Part shown: in pieces, positions 1-9,107 of the stretch
Layout of the letters: every line of letters starts with the position of its first letter
How positions within the stretch are numbered: the first letter of the stretch is position 1
Origin: Thalassolituus oleivorans MIL-1
GTDB lineage: Bacteria; Pseudomonadota; Gammaproteobacteria; Pseudomonadales; Oceanobacteraceae
Direction: 5' to 3'
Length of the DNA: 64,000 nucleotides
Assembly: GCF_000355675.1 (NCBI RefSeq)
Contig: NC_020888.1
Location: 2,959,501 to 3,023,500 of the forward strand
The notes under the pieces: generated by a model
The model's input: only the letters and a program-made list of their open reading frames with translations
Told to the model about the DNA's origin: nothing
Database searches by the model: none
Made by a program: the position numbers and the translations under genes

Positions 1-772
1 CATTATTCCGATGGGTGCCGCTGTTTGGTCTTCTAGCGAAGCCATGATGATGGAATTTCCACTCTATTTTTTCGTGCGTTTCTTTAATAACCACGGAATG
101 TTGAGTGTCGATGATCGCCCACAATGGCGCGTTATTAGCCGTGGCTCACGTAGCTATGTTGAAAAAATCCGGTCCTCTCTATCAGCCGCTCAAATTTACT
201 TAAAAACGCCTGTGCTCGGAATTACTCGCGATGCCGATGGCGTAACCATCACCTCCAAGCGTGGCAATGAGCGCTTTGACGAAATTATTCTTGCTTGTCA
301 CAGCGATCAAGCATTAGCCATGTTGAAAGATCCAAGCTCGCAAGAGCAAGATATTTTAAGCGCCATCCCTTACAAGATGAACGATGTTGTGCTGCATACC
401 GATCACAGCATCTTGCCGGTTCATCAAAAAGCTTGGGCTGCGTGGAATTATCATATTGGCCAACAAGATCAAGACACCGTTGCCGTTACTTATTATATGA
501 ACCGTCTGCAAAATTTTCCTGAAGACGGCACTCACTTTTGCGTGACCTTAAATAAAACCGCTGACATTGATCCTAGTAAAATTATTCGCCAATTCCGTTA
601 CGCCCACCCAGTATTTACGCTCAAGGGAATGGCCGCTCAAGAGCGACATAACGAAATTAGTGGTAGAAACCGTACGCATTATTGCGGTGCCTATTGGTTT
701 AATGGCTTCCATGAAGATGGCGTGCGCAGTGCCTTACGAGTCACGCATGAGTTGGGAGTCGACTTAGCATGA
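1..772 (+). CDS. FAD-dependent amine-oxidase-like protein (COG2907 type), 5' truncated by window edge
   Basis: This is the C-terminal part of a flavin amine-oxidase-like protein; the reading frame is open through base 2, so the start and the N-terminal Rossmann dinucleotide motif lie upstream. About 256 residues are visible of a family that is usually a little over 400. The segment with [13 protein letters not shown] matches the second FAD-contacting strand and helix of this family. It overlaps the DUF1365 gene by the ATGA tetranucleotide, so the two are translationally coupled. The trio of this oxidase, DUF1365 and a cyclopropane-synthase homologue recurs in bacteria and, in Rhodobacter, is linked to singlet-oxygen response and unusual membrane fatty acids; a role in oxidising or desaturating a lipid acyl chain is an inference from that context. 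Confidence 0.85.
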   Translation, partial: IIPMGAAVWSSSEAMMMEFPLYFFVRFFNNHGMLSVDDRPQWRVISRGSRSYVEKIRSSLSAAQIYLKTPVLGITRDADGVTITSKRGNERFDEIILACHSDQALAMLKDPSSQEQDILSAIPYKMNDVVLHTDHSILPVHQKAWAAWNYHIGQQDQDTVAVTYYMNRLQNFPEDGTHFCVTLNKTADIDPSKIIRQFRYAHPVFTLKGMAAQERHNEISGRNRTHYCGAYWFNGFHEDGVRSALRVTHELGVDLA

Positions 773-1635
773 GCTACCTCAGCAGTGCTATCTATACCGG
801 TTGGGTTCGGCATCGGCGCTTCTCGCCGGTAAACAACCAATTGCGCTATAAAGCATTCATGGTGTGGCTGAACTTAGACGAAGTTGATGACGTGATGCAA
901 CGCCATCCATTTTGGTCGGCGAAACGCTGGGCACTAGCACAATTTAAACGCTCAGATTTCTATCGTGGCACTGAGTGTGGACGCGTACAAACTGCCAGCG
1001 ATTTAAAGCGCTGTGTGCGCCAAGCGTTTATGCAAGAAACAGGGCAGCGCGTTGATACCGTGTGTTTACTAACTAATTTGCGCTACTTCGGCTATGCCAT
1101 TAATCCAGTTAGTTTTTACTACGGATACGATGCGAACGGTAATTTACTGGGGATTTTATCTGAAATCACGAACACGCCCTGGAATGAGCGTTTTCATTAC
1201 ACGCTAACAACCGGCATTAATAATGGCGAACGAGGTATTGCACCGCAACGTATGCATACTAGCAGCGACAATACTCGCTTTGAATACCGCTTTGATAAAG
1301 TGTTTCATGTATCCCCCTTCAATCCATTAAAAATGGAATATCGCTGGGTTATGCCGATTCCTAACGACAATCTATTAATACATATGGATACTTTCAATGA
1401 AGGCAATAAAGACTTCGATGCCACCATGTCGATGCAACGTCAGCCTATGACAGCAGCAATGATGAGCATGGTGTTAAAGCAGTTTCCGTTGATGACATTA
1501 AAGGTTCTGTGGGGAATCTATGCCAATGCTTTGCGCCTTTGGTTAAAAAAGGCGCCCTTTTATTCGCACCCTGAAAACTCACCCGAAGATGACTTAAAAC
1601 AAAATTTAGATACACGACAGGAGTATCCACGATGA
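769..1635 (+). CDS. DUF1365 family protein
   Basis: A 288-residue DUF1365 protein. The family hallmark NPVSFYYGY is at residues 112-120, with conserved aromatic and histidine-rich stretches such as WNERFHYTL and VFHVSPFNP after it. The biochemical role of the family is not established. It sits between an FAD oxidase and a CFA-like methyltransferase with ATGA overlaps on both sides, which makes stoichiometric co-expression likely. By context it probably takes part in the same acyl-chain modification, perhaps as an accessory or second oxidative enzyme. Length and domain are normal. Confidence 0.9.
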   Translation: MSYLSSAIYTGWVRHRRFSPVNNQLRYKAFMVWLNLDEVDDVMQRHPFWSAKRWALAQFKRSDFYRGTECGRVQTASDLKRCVRQAFMQETGQRVDTVCLLTNLRYFGYAINPVSFYYGYDANGNLLGILSEITNTPWNERFHYTLTTGINNGERGIAPQRMHTSSDNTRFEYRFDKVFHVSPFNPLKMEYRWVMPIPNDNLLIHMDTFNEGNKDFDATMSMQRQPMTAAMMSMVLKQFPLMTLKVLWGIYANALRLWLKKAPFYSHPENSPEDDLKQNLDTRQEYPR

Positions 1636-2885
1636 AAACGCTCACTCTTTCGCACGATCGTATGCACTGGTTGGACAAAATTTGTCGTGGTGCCTTATTA
1701 AAAACATTATCACGCTTACACACCGGCGGCTTGCTGCTGCGCGAAGGTGATAATCGTATTGAATTTGGTGATACCAGCCAAATCAACATCAAGGCCGAAT
1801 TGGTAATTAATGACTACGAAGCCTACCGCAGCATTGCTTTAAACGGCAGCGTTGGCGCTGGTGAGTCTTATATGACTGGCGATTGGAGCAGCCCAGATTT
1901 ACCTAAGCTCATACAGGTATTGTCGCTTAATAAAGATGTAGTCGACAGCATTGACAGTGGCCTAGCCAACCTCGGGAAAATCGCTCTAAAAGCATTGCAT
2001 TTTCTCAACAAAAATACCGAGAAAGGCTCACGCCGTAACATTGCCGCTCATTATGACTTAGGCAATGATATGTTTGAGCTATTTCTTGATCCAACCATGA
2101 TGTACTCCAGCGGTATATTTCCAAGCGATACCGCCACGATGGAAGAAGCCTCAATTTATAAGCTCGATCGTATTTGCCAGAAACTGCAATTACAACCGAG
2201 TGATCATCTAGTAGAAATTGGTACTGGATGGGGTTCGATGGCTATTCATGCAGCCAAGCATTACGGCTGTGAAGTGACCACTACCACAATTTCAGAAGAA
2301 CAATATGCATTAGCAGAAAAGCGTATTGCCGAAGAAGGCTTGCAAGATCGTATTCATTTATTGAAAAGCGATTACCGCGCTTTGGAAGGAAAGTTCGATA
2401 AATTAGTCTCCATTGAAATGATCGAAGCGGTTGGTCACCAATATCTAGATACCTACATCGGTACTATTAATCGTCTATTAAAAGACGATGGCATTGCTTT
2501 ACTACAAGCCATCACCATTGACGATCAACGCTATGAGGAAGCTAAAAATAGCGTCGATTTTATTAAGCGTTATATCTTCCCAGGGAGTTTTATTCCATGC
2601 ATTACCGCCATTCAGAATTCTTTTACTCGTAGCTCTGATATGAAGATGATTCACATGGAAGATATTACCCCGCACTATGCGCGTACATTAGCGGCATGGC
2701 GCGAACGTTTCCTAAAAAATCAAGATGCTATTAAAGCACTAGGATACGACGATACATTCATTCGTCTTTGGGATTTTTACTTTGCCTATTGCGAAGGTGG
2801 CTTTGCCGAGCGAGTGATTGGTGATGTGCAAGTAATATTTGCCAAGCCCATGAACCGTCGTACACCGATTTTAGGCAGCTTTTAG
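1632..2885 (+). CDS. Cyclopropane-fatty-acid-synthase family SAM methyltransferase (probably non-cyclopropanating)
   Basis: A 417-residue SAM-dependent methyltransferase of the CFA synthase/mycolic-acid cyclopropane synthase family, acting on unsaturated acyl chains of membrane phospholipids. Motif I (EIGTGWGS, residues 195-202) and the substrate-side segment [15 protein letters not shown] (140-154) are intact. Compared with E. coli Cfa, the bicarbonate ligand Cys139 aligns with Ser160 and His266 aligns with Gln292, while the equivalents of Glu239 (Glu265) and Tyr317 (Tyr349) remain. The alignment was made by eye. Loss of two ligands suggests simple methylation or methylene transfer rather than ring closure. 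The start at 1632 has AGGAG about nine bases upstream and overlaps the previous stop by ATGA. Confidence 0.9.
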   Translation: MKTLTLSHDRMHWLDKICRGALLKTLSRLHTGGLLLREGDNRIEFGDTSQINIKAELVINDYEAYRSIALNGSVGAGESYMTGDWSSPDLPKLIQVLSLNKDVVDSIDSGLANLGKIALKALHFLNKNTEKGSRRNIAAHYDLGNDMFELFLDPTMMYSSGIFPSDTATMEEASIYKLDRICQKLQLQPSDHLVEIGTGWGSMAIHAAKHYGCEVTTTTISEEQYALAEKRIAEEGLQDRIHLLKSDYRALEGKFDKLVSIEMIEAVGHQYLDTYIGTINRLLKDDGIALLQAITIDDQRYEEAKNSVDFIKRYIFPGSFIPCITAIQNSFTRSSDMKMIHMEDITPHYARTLAAWRERFLKNQDAIKALGYDDTFIRLWDFYFAYCEGGFAERVIGDVQVIFAKPMNRRTPILGSF

Positions 2886-2896
2886 TAGGTTTTTTA

Positions 2897-3442
2897 ATGA
2901 AGGTTAGCCAACGCGTCGATGTTATTACCAACCTAGTAGGCTTCCAAGCCTGCTGGGTCGCCTGTGTTGCTTATGGACAACCTTGGGCTGCCATCGTCGT
3001 GGCCGGATTGTTAATATGGCATTGTTTTATCGCTGATAGCAAAGAATGGCCATTAGTAGTGCTATTTTCATTGCTAGGCATTGGCTTAGATAATCTTAGT
3101 TATTTGCTTGGCTATATTTCGTTTCCAGACCATGACGGTTTATTCATTCCAACATGGCTTATGTTGCTTTGGTTAGCCTTTGCGACGACCTTACGGCATT
3201 CCCTTGCGACTCTGATGCGTTACCCTCGCGTTATCGTGCCATTAGCTCTTGTCGCAGCGCCTTGGAGTTACTTCATGGGACATCATCTTGGGTCTATCGA
3301 TATCACTGGCACTGGCTATCTAGTGATTGCATTTGGCTGGGCGATCTTACTGGGGGTTTTTTCTTGGTGTTTTTTCAAGCCGCGAATGGCGTCAAGTGCT
3401 ACCGATACTGATTCCAGTTCTATTAAGCAATCAAGGTCGTAA
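2897..3442 (+). CDS. DUF2878 integral membrane protein
   Basis: A 181-residue very hydrophobic protein with about five or six predicted membrane segments, including WAAIVVAGLLIWHCFIA near residues 30-46 and GYLVIAFGWAILLGVFSWCFF near 139-159. It fits the DUF2878 family, whose function is unknown and which is regularly found after CFA-like methyltransferases. It begins 11 bases after the methyltransferase stop, so it is in the same operon. A membrane anchoring or transport role in lipid modification is only inferred from position. Confidence 0.8.
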   Translation: MKVSQRVDVITNLVGFQACWVACVAYGQPWAAIVVAGLLIWHCFIADSKEWPLVVLFSLLGIGLDNLSYLLGYISFPDHDGLFIPTWLMLLWLAFATTLRHSLATLMRYPRVIVPLALVAAPWSYFMGHHLGSIDITGTGYLVIAFGWAILLGVFSWCFFKPRMASSATDTDSSSIKQSRS

Positions 3443-3447
3443 TTATT

Positions 3448-4146
3448 ATGCGTATTTTAAGCTTTATTATCGCTATTTTTATAGGCACGACAGCGAATGC
3501 CGAAATTCTTACGGTGAACTATGAAGGCGAAGCGTATTCACTCGACGATAAAGTACTGCTCTACCGCGAGGTTCACACGCTTATTATCGACAATGACATG
3601 CCGATTTCTCGTGAGGTAGATTATATTGATCCCGACGGAAAGGTCATTGCCCACAAAACCAGCACCTATAAAGGTACACCCACGACACCAGACTTTGAGT
3701 TAACAGATTTTCGTGACGGCTATCAAGAAAGTGCTGAAACCGACAATAAAAAACGTATTTTAAGTGTTAAAGAGAACACTGACAGTCCTGTTAGCATTAA
3801 GAGCCTAGACAAACCAGAATACACGACGGTAGTCGATGCTGGTTTCGATGAGTTTGTGCGTGAGCAATGGCAAGGATTACTGGCCGGCAAGACTGAAAGC
3901 TTTTCATTCGCGGCTCCTGCGCGCTTAGAGTATATCGATTTTAGGTTAATTCCGATTAACCAAGATGATACGACCCTGACCGTTGAGATGCGCTTAAAGT
4001 CGCGTTGGATAGCATGGTTACTCGACCCCATTCAGCTGACATATGACTTAACAAGCCAACGCTTGCTACGCTACAAAGGTTTAACAAACCTGCGTGATGA
4101 TCAAGGCAATGGTATAAAAGCAGAAATCGTTTATCGTTACCCTTAA
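3448..4146 (+). CDS. Exported protein of unknown function
   Basis: A 232-residue protein with a clean Sec signal peptide (MRILSFIIAIFIGTTANA, cleavage after ANA) and a mature part rich in beta-strand-like segments. I do not recognise a named domain with certainty. It begins five bases after the DUF2878 gene and closes the run of closely packed genes, so it is probably the periplasmic or envelope component of the same lipid-modification operon. There is no lipobox and no metal or catalytic motif that I can see. Codon use looks like that of its neighbours. Confidence 0.7.
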   Translation: MRILSFIIAIFIGTTANAEILTVNYEGEAYSLDDKVLLYREVHTLIIDNDMPISREVDYIDPDGKVIAHKTSTYKGTPTTPDFELTDFRDGYQESAETDNKKRILSVKENTDSPVSIKSLDKPEYTTVVDAGFDEFVREQWQGLLAGKTESFSFAAPARLEYIDFRLIPINQDDTTLTVEMRLKSRWIAWLLDPIQLTYDLTSQRLLRYKGLTNLRDDQGNGIKAEIVYRYP

Positions 4147-4179
4147 ATTGCTCATTACAGTGTCCTATCGAGTTTAAAC

Positions 4180-6222
4180 ATGAATTGCCGCCACCTAAAA
4201 TCACCCTATGTTTTGTTGTCTTTGATGATGTGGTCTACCCTCGTCTACGCAGATGACTTAGTGCTGGATAACGTCGAAGTCAGTGCGGAAGCAGACACAC
4301 CGCTTAATGTTGTGAGCACAGAACAGCTATTAAAAGTGCCGGGAGCCGGCAATGATCCATTACGCGCAATAGAAAGCTTACCCGGTGTGGTGTTCAGCAA
4401 AGGTGGCGAAGCCAAACCGGCGATTCGTGGTTCATCACCGGATGACAACGCTTACTATATTGATCTAACACCGGTCGGTTATTTATTCCACACCGATGGC
4501 TCTAGTATTTTAAATGACAATGTTATCGAGTCATTTACCTTTATCCCCGGTGCCTTTGGTGCTGAATACAATAATGCCACCGGGGGCGTAATCGATACCC
4601 GCACACGTTCGCCTTATTACGATCAAAGCCAAGCCATCATTGATATGAGTTTATTACGTGCTGGCTTTTTAGTCGAAACGCCGGTTTCAGACGATCAAGC
4701 ATTTTATTTTACGGCGCGACAAAGTTTATTTCAGTTTTATATCGAAAACATTATTGATAGTGATGAATTTGAATTCACTACCTTACCTGAGTTTTATGAT
4801 TATCAAGGCAAGTACGAAGTACGACTAAATGCCACCGACACCCTCTCGTTGCAAGTAATCGGCGCACGCGACAAAGCAGCGGTGTTATTTACTGACGACT
4901 CGGCAGTGGTTAGTCAAGATCCCGGTAAATCCGGTGGCTTTGGCTTCGAACAGTATTTTAATAGCCAAGGACTACAGTGGGATGCTTTTTATAGCAATGG
5001 TTTAACACAAAGTATTAACCTTTCACAGTTAGAGCAGAAATTTCAATTTTTTGTTGGCAGCGGTAACTATATCAATGCAAAAGTTAACGACTATCGCCTA
5101 CGCAGTCGCTTTAGCTATGCGCTGAACTATCGCCATGAATTGCAATGGGGATTGGAGTTTAGCGAACGTCATTTAGCCGCAATGGGCCGCTTTGAAGGTC
5201 CACCATGCGATGAATTTAAAAGTGACTGCCGCTTTGTTGAAGGTACCGAAATCATCGAAGCTGAAGATCACCCAGTAATTTATGAAACCAATGCGTTTCT
5301 GAGTGATAATTGGGACGTTAATGAAAACTGGACCCTCACTCCTGGCGTTTTACTGTCATACAATGATTACACTGAAAATGCCTATGTGGAGCCAAAACTT
5401 AATAGCCGTTGGATGTTTCAACCCGATTGGTGGCTAACCCAAGGCTATGGACGTTATCACAGCCTGCCTGAGAACTTTGGGCAGTATGCTAAAGAGTTCG
5501 GTAACCCAGAGTTAAACGAACCCAAAGCCACGCATTATGTCACCGGGCTAGAGCACCAGATGACACCTACTTTGTTATGGAAAATTGAGGCTTACTATAA
5601 AACGTTTGCCGATATTCCGATCGCACGTCCAAGTAAAAGTCCGCTCTACGATAGTCTCAGTGATGAGCAATACAATGCCTTACCGCGCTATACCAACGAC
5701 GCGGAAGGCGACGCTTGGGGACTTGAGTTGTTTGTGAACAAACAATTAAGCCAACGCTGGTATGGCTGGGCTTCTGTTGCTTGGTCACGTACCCGACGGG
5801 AAAACACACTGACTAATGAAGATTTCCGCTACGCCTATGACCAGCCAGTGATCGTCAATCTAGTGGCAAACTATCAATGGGATGACGACTGGCAGCTTGG
5901 TTTCAAATGGCGAGTTCAAAGTGGTCAACTTGTCACTCCAATCGACGATGTAGTCGTAGATAGCAATAATCCAGACCTCTATAACCCTATCTATGGCGAG
6001 CCATACTCCGAGCGCCTACCTGTCTATCATCGCCTCGATGTGCGCGCTGACCGCACCTATCGCTTCGCTCGTTGGGAAATGGACCTATATATCGAGGTCT
6101 TGAATCTCTATGCGCAGCGTAATGTGATTGATTACAACTACGACAATGCCGACTACAGCGAGCGCAATGATGTACTTGATCTGCCCTTTATACCGTCATT
6201 TGGTATTCGAGCGCGGCTCTAA
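4180..6222 (+). CDS. TonB-dependent outer-membrane receptor
   Basis: A 680-residue outer-membrane active transporter. A signal peptide ends around residue 24 (VYA/DD), a plug domain follows (residues about 40-150, with AIESLPGVVFSKGGEAKPAIRG and the NNATGGVIDTRTR plug-barrel transition), and the rest is an aromatic-rich beta barrel. The substrate cannot be told from sequence. It starts 33 bases after the exported protein, and no terminator is visible between them, so it may be read through from the lipid operon. No Fur box or riboswitch is apparent upstream, which argues weakly against an iron or B12 receptor. Confidence 0.85.
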   Translation: MNCRHLKSPYVLLSLMMWSTLVYADDLVLDNVEVSAEADTPLNVVSTEQLLKVPGAGNDPLRAIESLPGVVFSKGGEAKPAIRGSSPDDNAYYIDLTPVGYLFHTDGSSILNDNVIESFTFIPGAFGAEYNNATGGVIDTRTRSPYYDQSQAIIDMSLLRAGFLVETPVSDDQAFYFTARQSLFQFYIENIIDSDEFEFTTLPEFYDYQGKYEVRLNATDTLSLQVIGARDKAAVLFTDDSAVVSQDPGKSGGFGFEQYFNSQGLQWDAFYSNGLTQSINLSQLEQKFQFFVGSGNYINAKVNDYRLRSRFSYALNYRHELQWGLEFSERHLAAMGRFEGPPCDEFKSDCRFVEGTEIIEAEDHPVIYETNAFLSDNWDVNENWTLTPGVLLSYNDYTENAYVEPKLNSRWMFQPDWWLTQGYGRYHSLPENFGQYAKEFGNPELNEPKATHYVTGLEHQMTPTLLWKIEAYYKTFADIPIARPSKSPLYDSLSDEQYNALPRYTNDAEGDAWGLELFVNKQLSQRWYGWASVAWSRTRRENTLTNEDFRYAYDQPVIVNLVANYQWDDDWQLGFKWRVQSGQLVTPIDDVVVDSNNPDLYNPIYGEPYSERLPVYHRLDVRADRTYRFARWEMDLYIEVLNLYAQRNVIDYNYDNADYSERNDVLDLPFIPSFGIRARL

Positions 6223-6372
6223 GATGACGATTGTCTAATGATAGGCTTAACTTTAGTACTACCCTTAAATGATTCAATACGAACATTTACAACATTATTG
6301 TTCCAAAAAAACTTTAAATTTTCTATTCTGACCCCATACTAAAGAAACCGGCGCTGTGCTGGTAATGGTAAT

Positions 6373-6402
6373 CCAGTGACTCATACTGGAGCCTGAGTCA
6401 CT
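6373..6402 (+). promoter_or_regulatory. Overlapping inverted repeats in the 5' region of the LysR gene
   Basis: A perfect 9-bp inverted repeat, AGTGACTCA (6375-6383) and TGAGTCACT (6394-6402), lies 15 bases upstream of the LysR start. A second stem, CCAGT (6373-6377) with ACTGG (6385-6389), uses part of the same bases, so only one of the two can form. It could be an autoregulatory operator or a leader hairpin; the sequence does not decide between them. Confidence 0.4.
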
Positions 6403-6417
6403 AATGAGAGTGCATCT

Positions 6418-7386
6418 ATGCTAATTGGCAAACGTGAAGAATTCGACCTCAACGAAATGGCTATTTTCGTGCATGTTGTAGAAGCAGGAAGCTTTACAGG
6501 TGCAGCCAAAAACTTAGGTCTACCTAAGTCAACGGTCAGTCGAAAGATCACGCAATTAGAAGAACGATTAGGTGTACGCCTAATACAGCGCACGACTCGT
6601 AGTCTACGTCTTACCGACACCGGCAGTGCATACTACAATCACTGTGCGCGGATTTTGGGCGAGATAGAAGAAGCTAACATTGCCGTAACGCAAATGCAGA
6701 GCACCCCAACCGGTACTTTGCGCATTACCGCTCCTGTGCTATTTGGTTCAACGGTATTGTCCGGCTTAATTGCCGACTTTATGGATGACCATCCACAAGT
6801 ACAAATCGATTTAGTACTGACCGACCAGCGCTTAGATCTAGTGCAGGACGGTATAGACGTCGCTTTCCGCGTGGGTCAATTAGAAGATTCCTCATTAATT
6901 GGACGTCACCTTGGCGATGCTCGAGCCATCTTATGTGCAAGCCCTGAGTATGTGAAAAAGTATGGTGCCCCGAAACATCCAAGCGAGCTACAAGAACACA
7001 CCTTAATGACAGCGTCGCAGTGGTCTCAATGGCAGTTACAAGGCCCCAATGATCAAGTCCACAATTTACAACTAAAGCCGCGACTGCAAGTTAACGACTT
7101 TGCCAGTTTGTACACATTAGCACTTGCTGGTGCCGGTATTGCACCTCTACCAATGCTTATCGCGGCGTCAGCTATTAGAGCGAATAATTTAGTACCTGTG
7201 CTAAGCGATTGGCCATTCGAGGCAAGTCCTATTCATGCCCTGTATCCGAGCAACCGACATCTATCCGCCAAGGTGCGCAGTTTCGTCGATTTTGTAATTG
7301 AATCTGTACGCCCAAATCCACCTTGGGAAGTGGATATGGACGACACAACTGAACCAACGTCAAAGAAAATTGCCCAAACACATTAA
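6418..7386 (+). CDS. LysR-family transcriptional regulator
   Basis: A 322-residue LysR-type regulator. The N-terminal winged helix-turn-helix covers residues about 8-66 (EMAIFVHVVEAGSFTGAAKNLGLPKSTVSRKI), followed by a substrate-binding domain of the CrgA/YafC-like subgroup (starting TPTGTLRITAPV). Its inducer is unknown. It is not divergent from a target gene; it runs in the same direction as the exported methyltransferase 33 bases downstream, and a GAGAG-type ribosome site precedes its start. The overlapping inverted repeats just upstream are the best candidate for autoregulation. Confidence 0.92.
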   Translation: MLIGKREEFDLNEMAIFVHVVEAGSFTGAAKNLGLPKSTVSRKITQLEERLGVRLIQRTTRSLRLTDTGSAYYNHCARILGEIEEANIAVTQMQSTPTGTLRITAPVLFGSTVLSGLIADFMDDHPQVQIDLVLTDQRLDLVQDGIDVAFRVGQLEDSSLIGRHLGDARAILCASPEYVKKYGAPKHPSELQEHTLMTASQWSQWQLQGPNDQVHNLQLKPRLQVNDFASLYTLALAGAGIAPLPMLIAASAIRANNLVPVLSDWPFEASPIHALYPSNRHLSAKVRSFVDFVIESVRPNPPWEVDMDDTTEPTSKKIAQTH

Positions 7387-7424
7387 ATTAAAGATGATCT
7401 GATTACGATAAGGAGCATATGGAC

Positions 7425-8249
7425 ATGCACATAGCATTAACCATGTTTGCATTATTACCACTCTCGCTATTACTTGAGGGTTGTGATGCCAATAATGCGA
7501 TGGCGGATACCTATAAAGCGACAATTGAAACACCGTCACATTCGGCGCGTACTAGCGTCGAACATCAACGTGATCAATATCGTCATCCAGCCCAGACGCT
7601 ACAGTTTTTTGACGTACAACCAGATCATACCGTGGTTGAAATCTGGCCTGGCAGTGGTTGGTACAGTGCTATTTTGGCGCCTTATTTACGAAACAAAGGT
7701 AAGTTTATTGCTGCTCATTGGCCACATGACAGTAAGGTAGAATTTTTCCGTAAAACTCGAGAACAATACGATCAGCGTTTTACTAAGCATCGTGATGTTT
7801 ATGGCAGCATTGATATCGTTGAACTAGAACCCCCAACTTATATGGATCTTGGGGAAGCAGGGCAAGCGGATCGAGTACTTACCTTCCGTAATGTTCACAA
7901 CTGGATGCGTACAGGACAAGAACAAGCCGTATTTGATGCCGCCCATGTTGCCTTAAAGCGTGGTGGTATATTGGGGGTGGTTGAACATCGCGCACCGCAG
8001 AATTTTACCCGAGAACAAATGATTGAGAGCGGTTACGTTAGCGAAGCTTATGTAACTGAACTGGCGATTAATGCTGGTTTTGAACCGTTTGAGCATTCTG
8101 AAATTAACGCTAACCCTAACGATACACACCTATATCCAGCAGGCGTTTGGACATTACCTCCGACGTTGCGCCTAGGTGATCAGGATCGTGAAAAATACCT
8201 CGCCATTGGTGAAAGCGACCGCATGACGCTGTCGTTTCGCAAGCCTTAA
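7425..8249 (+). CDS. Exported class I SAM-dependent methyltransferase (COG4798-like)
   Basis: A predicted methyltransferase with an N-terminal export signal. SAM motif I is present in a variant form, VVEIWPGSGWYSAIL, about residues 69-83, and VLTFRNVHNWM matches the motif IV region. Two ATGs are possible; that at 7425 lies nine bases after AAGGAG (7410-7415), whereas that at 7419 is only three bases away, so 7425 is preferred. The signal ends in LLLEGC, a poor lipobox, so lipidation is uncertain. A methyltransferase predicted to lie outside the cytoplasm is odd because SAM is cytosolic; this is nevertheless a known feature of the COG4798 group. Confidence 0.85.
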   Translation: MHIALTMFALLPLSLLLEGCDANNAMADTYKATIETPSHSARTSVEHQRDQYRHPAQTLQFFDVQPDHTVVEIWPGSGWYSAILAPYLRNKGKFIAAHWPHDSKVEFFRKTREQYDQRFTKHRDVYGSIDIVELEPPTYMDLGEAGQADRVLTFRNVHNWMRTGQEQAVFDAAHVALKRGGILGVVEHRAPQNFTREQMIESGYVSEAYVTELAINAGFEPFEHSEINANPNDTHLYPAGVWTLPPTLRLGDQDREKYLAIGESDRMTLSFRKP

Positions 8250-8281
8250 CACCCTCTTCTTTTTACTTCGATTATGATCGT

Positions 8282-8302
8282 ACGCAGGCTCTTAGCTTGC
8301 GT
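8282..8302 (+). other. Stem-loop after the methyltransferase gene
   Basis: ACGCAGGCT (8282-8290) pairs with AGCTTGCGT (8294-8302) over nine base pairs with one G-U wobble and a CTT loop. No T-run follows, so a factor-independent terminator is doubtful. Confidence 0.35.
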
Positions 8303-8390
8303 CGTCCGGTTGCTATCAATATTCATACTTATCATGGCTCTGCTATTCGGGCAGTGTCGTCCGCCGCATCTTTACACTCTTCTGATTGAA

Positions 8391-8428
8391 TACTGTTTTT
8401 ATATACAGTACTGTATTTATCAACAGTA
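8391..8428 (+). promoter_or_regulatory. Two abutting LexA (SOS) boxes
   Basis: Two 20-bp matches to the LexA consensus TACTGT-N8-ACAGTA lie back to back. Box 1 covers 8391-8410 and box 2 covers 8409-8428; both keep the TACTG and CAGTA ends perfectly and share two bases, placing their centres 18 bp apart. They sit 38 bases before imuA. A candidate promoter, TTGAAT (8386-8391) and TACTGT (8409-8414) with a 17-base spacer, would be fully covered by bound LexA. Confidence 0.93.
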
Positions 8429-8465
8429 AGGCTACTCGCGGCGTAAAGTCGTTCAGAGGTGAAGT

Positions 8466-9107
8466 ATGGCATCACTCGAACAGGTTCTTCAGCAAGGCCA
8501 AGTCTGGCAGGCTCAGCAACACCTACCTCCACAGCATCAGACTATTAGCAGTGGCTATGCCGCCCTAGATGCACGTCTACCCAATGGCGGCTGGCAACCC
8601 GGACAAGTATGCGAAATTTACCACCAAGGCGGCGGTGTCGGGGAACTTAGTATTGTTATTCCAGCACTGGCTAAGCTAAGCCAGCAAGCGCGTTGGTTGC
8701 TTTGGGTTGCTCCGCCAGCCATTCCTTATGCTCCTGCACTCGAACTCGCCGGTGTGCGCAGTGAACGTATTCTGATGGTACATCCACGTTCATACAAAGA
8801 AGCGGTATGGTGCATGGAAGAAGGCCTAAAAAGTGGTCACTGCAGTGCGGTACTTGGCTGGTTACAAGAATGGGATAAACAGCATATCCGGCGTTTACAA
8901 ATTGCTGCCGCCGATAATCGCAGCCATTGTTGGCTATGGCCGCAAACGGGATTAGATACTTCAGGCTCGCCGGCAGCATTGCGTTTAGAAGTTGCTCGCC
9001 AGCAAGCCGATACATTGCAAGTTACCTTTCACAAACGTCGTGGTTCTTGGCCCTGCGAACCTTTTAATCTGCATTTATCTGATCATGGTTATGCGCTCGC
9101 GGGTTAA
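8466..9107 (+). CDS. imuA: Translesion synthesis accessory protein ImuA
   Basis: A 213-residue RecA-like accessory protein of the ImuA-ImuB-DnaE2 mutasome, which copies past DNA damage and causes SOS mutagenesis. The fold is recognisable from LDARLPNGGWQPGQVCEIYH (about residues 37-56) and the following RecA-core strands. The Walker A site is degenerate (GGGVGE instead of GxxxxGK[ST]), as is common for this family, so it is not expected to hydrolyse ATP like RecA. A good ribosome site (AGAGGT, 8455-8460) precedes the ATG, and the tandem LexA boxes just upstream give damage-inducible control. Confidence 0.92.
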   Translation: MASLEQVLQQGQVWQAQQHLPPQHQTISSGYAALDARLPNGGWQPGQVCEIYHQGGGVGELSIVIPALAKLSQQARWLLWVAPPAIPYAPALELAGVRSERILMVHPRSYKEAVWCMEEGLKSGHCSAVLGWLQEWDKQHIRRLQIAAADNRSHCWLWPQTGLDTSGSPAALRLEVARQQADTLQVTFHKRRGSWPCEPFNLHLSDHGYALAG

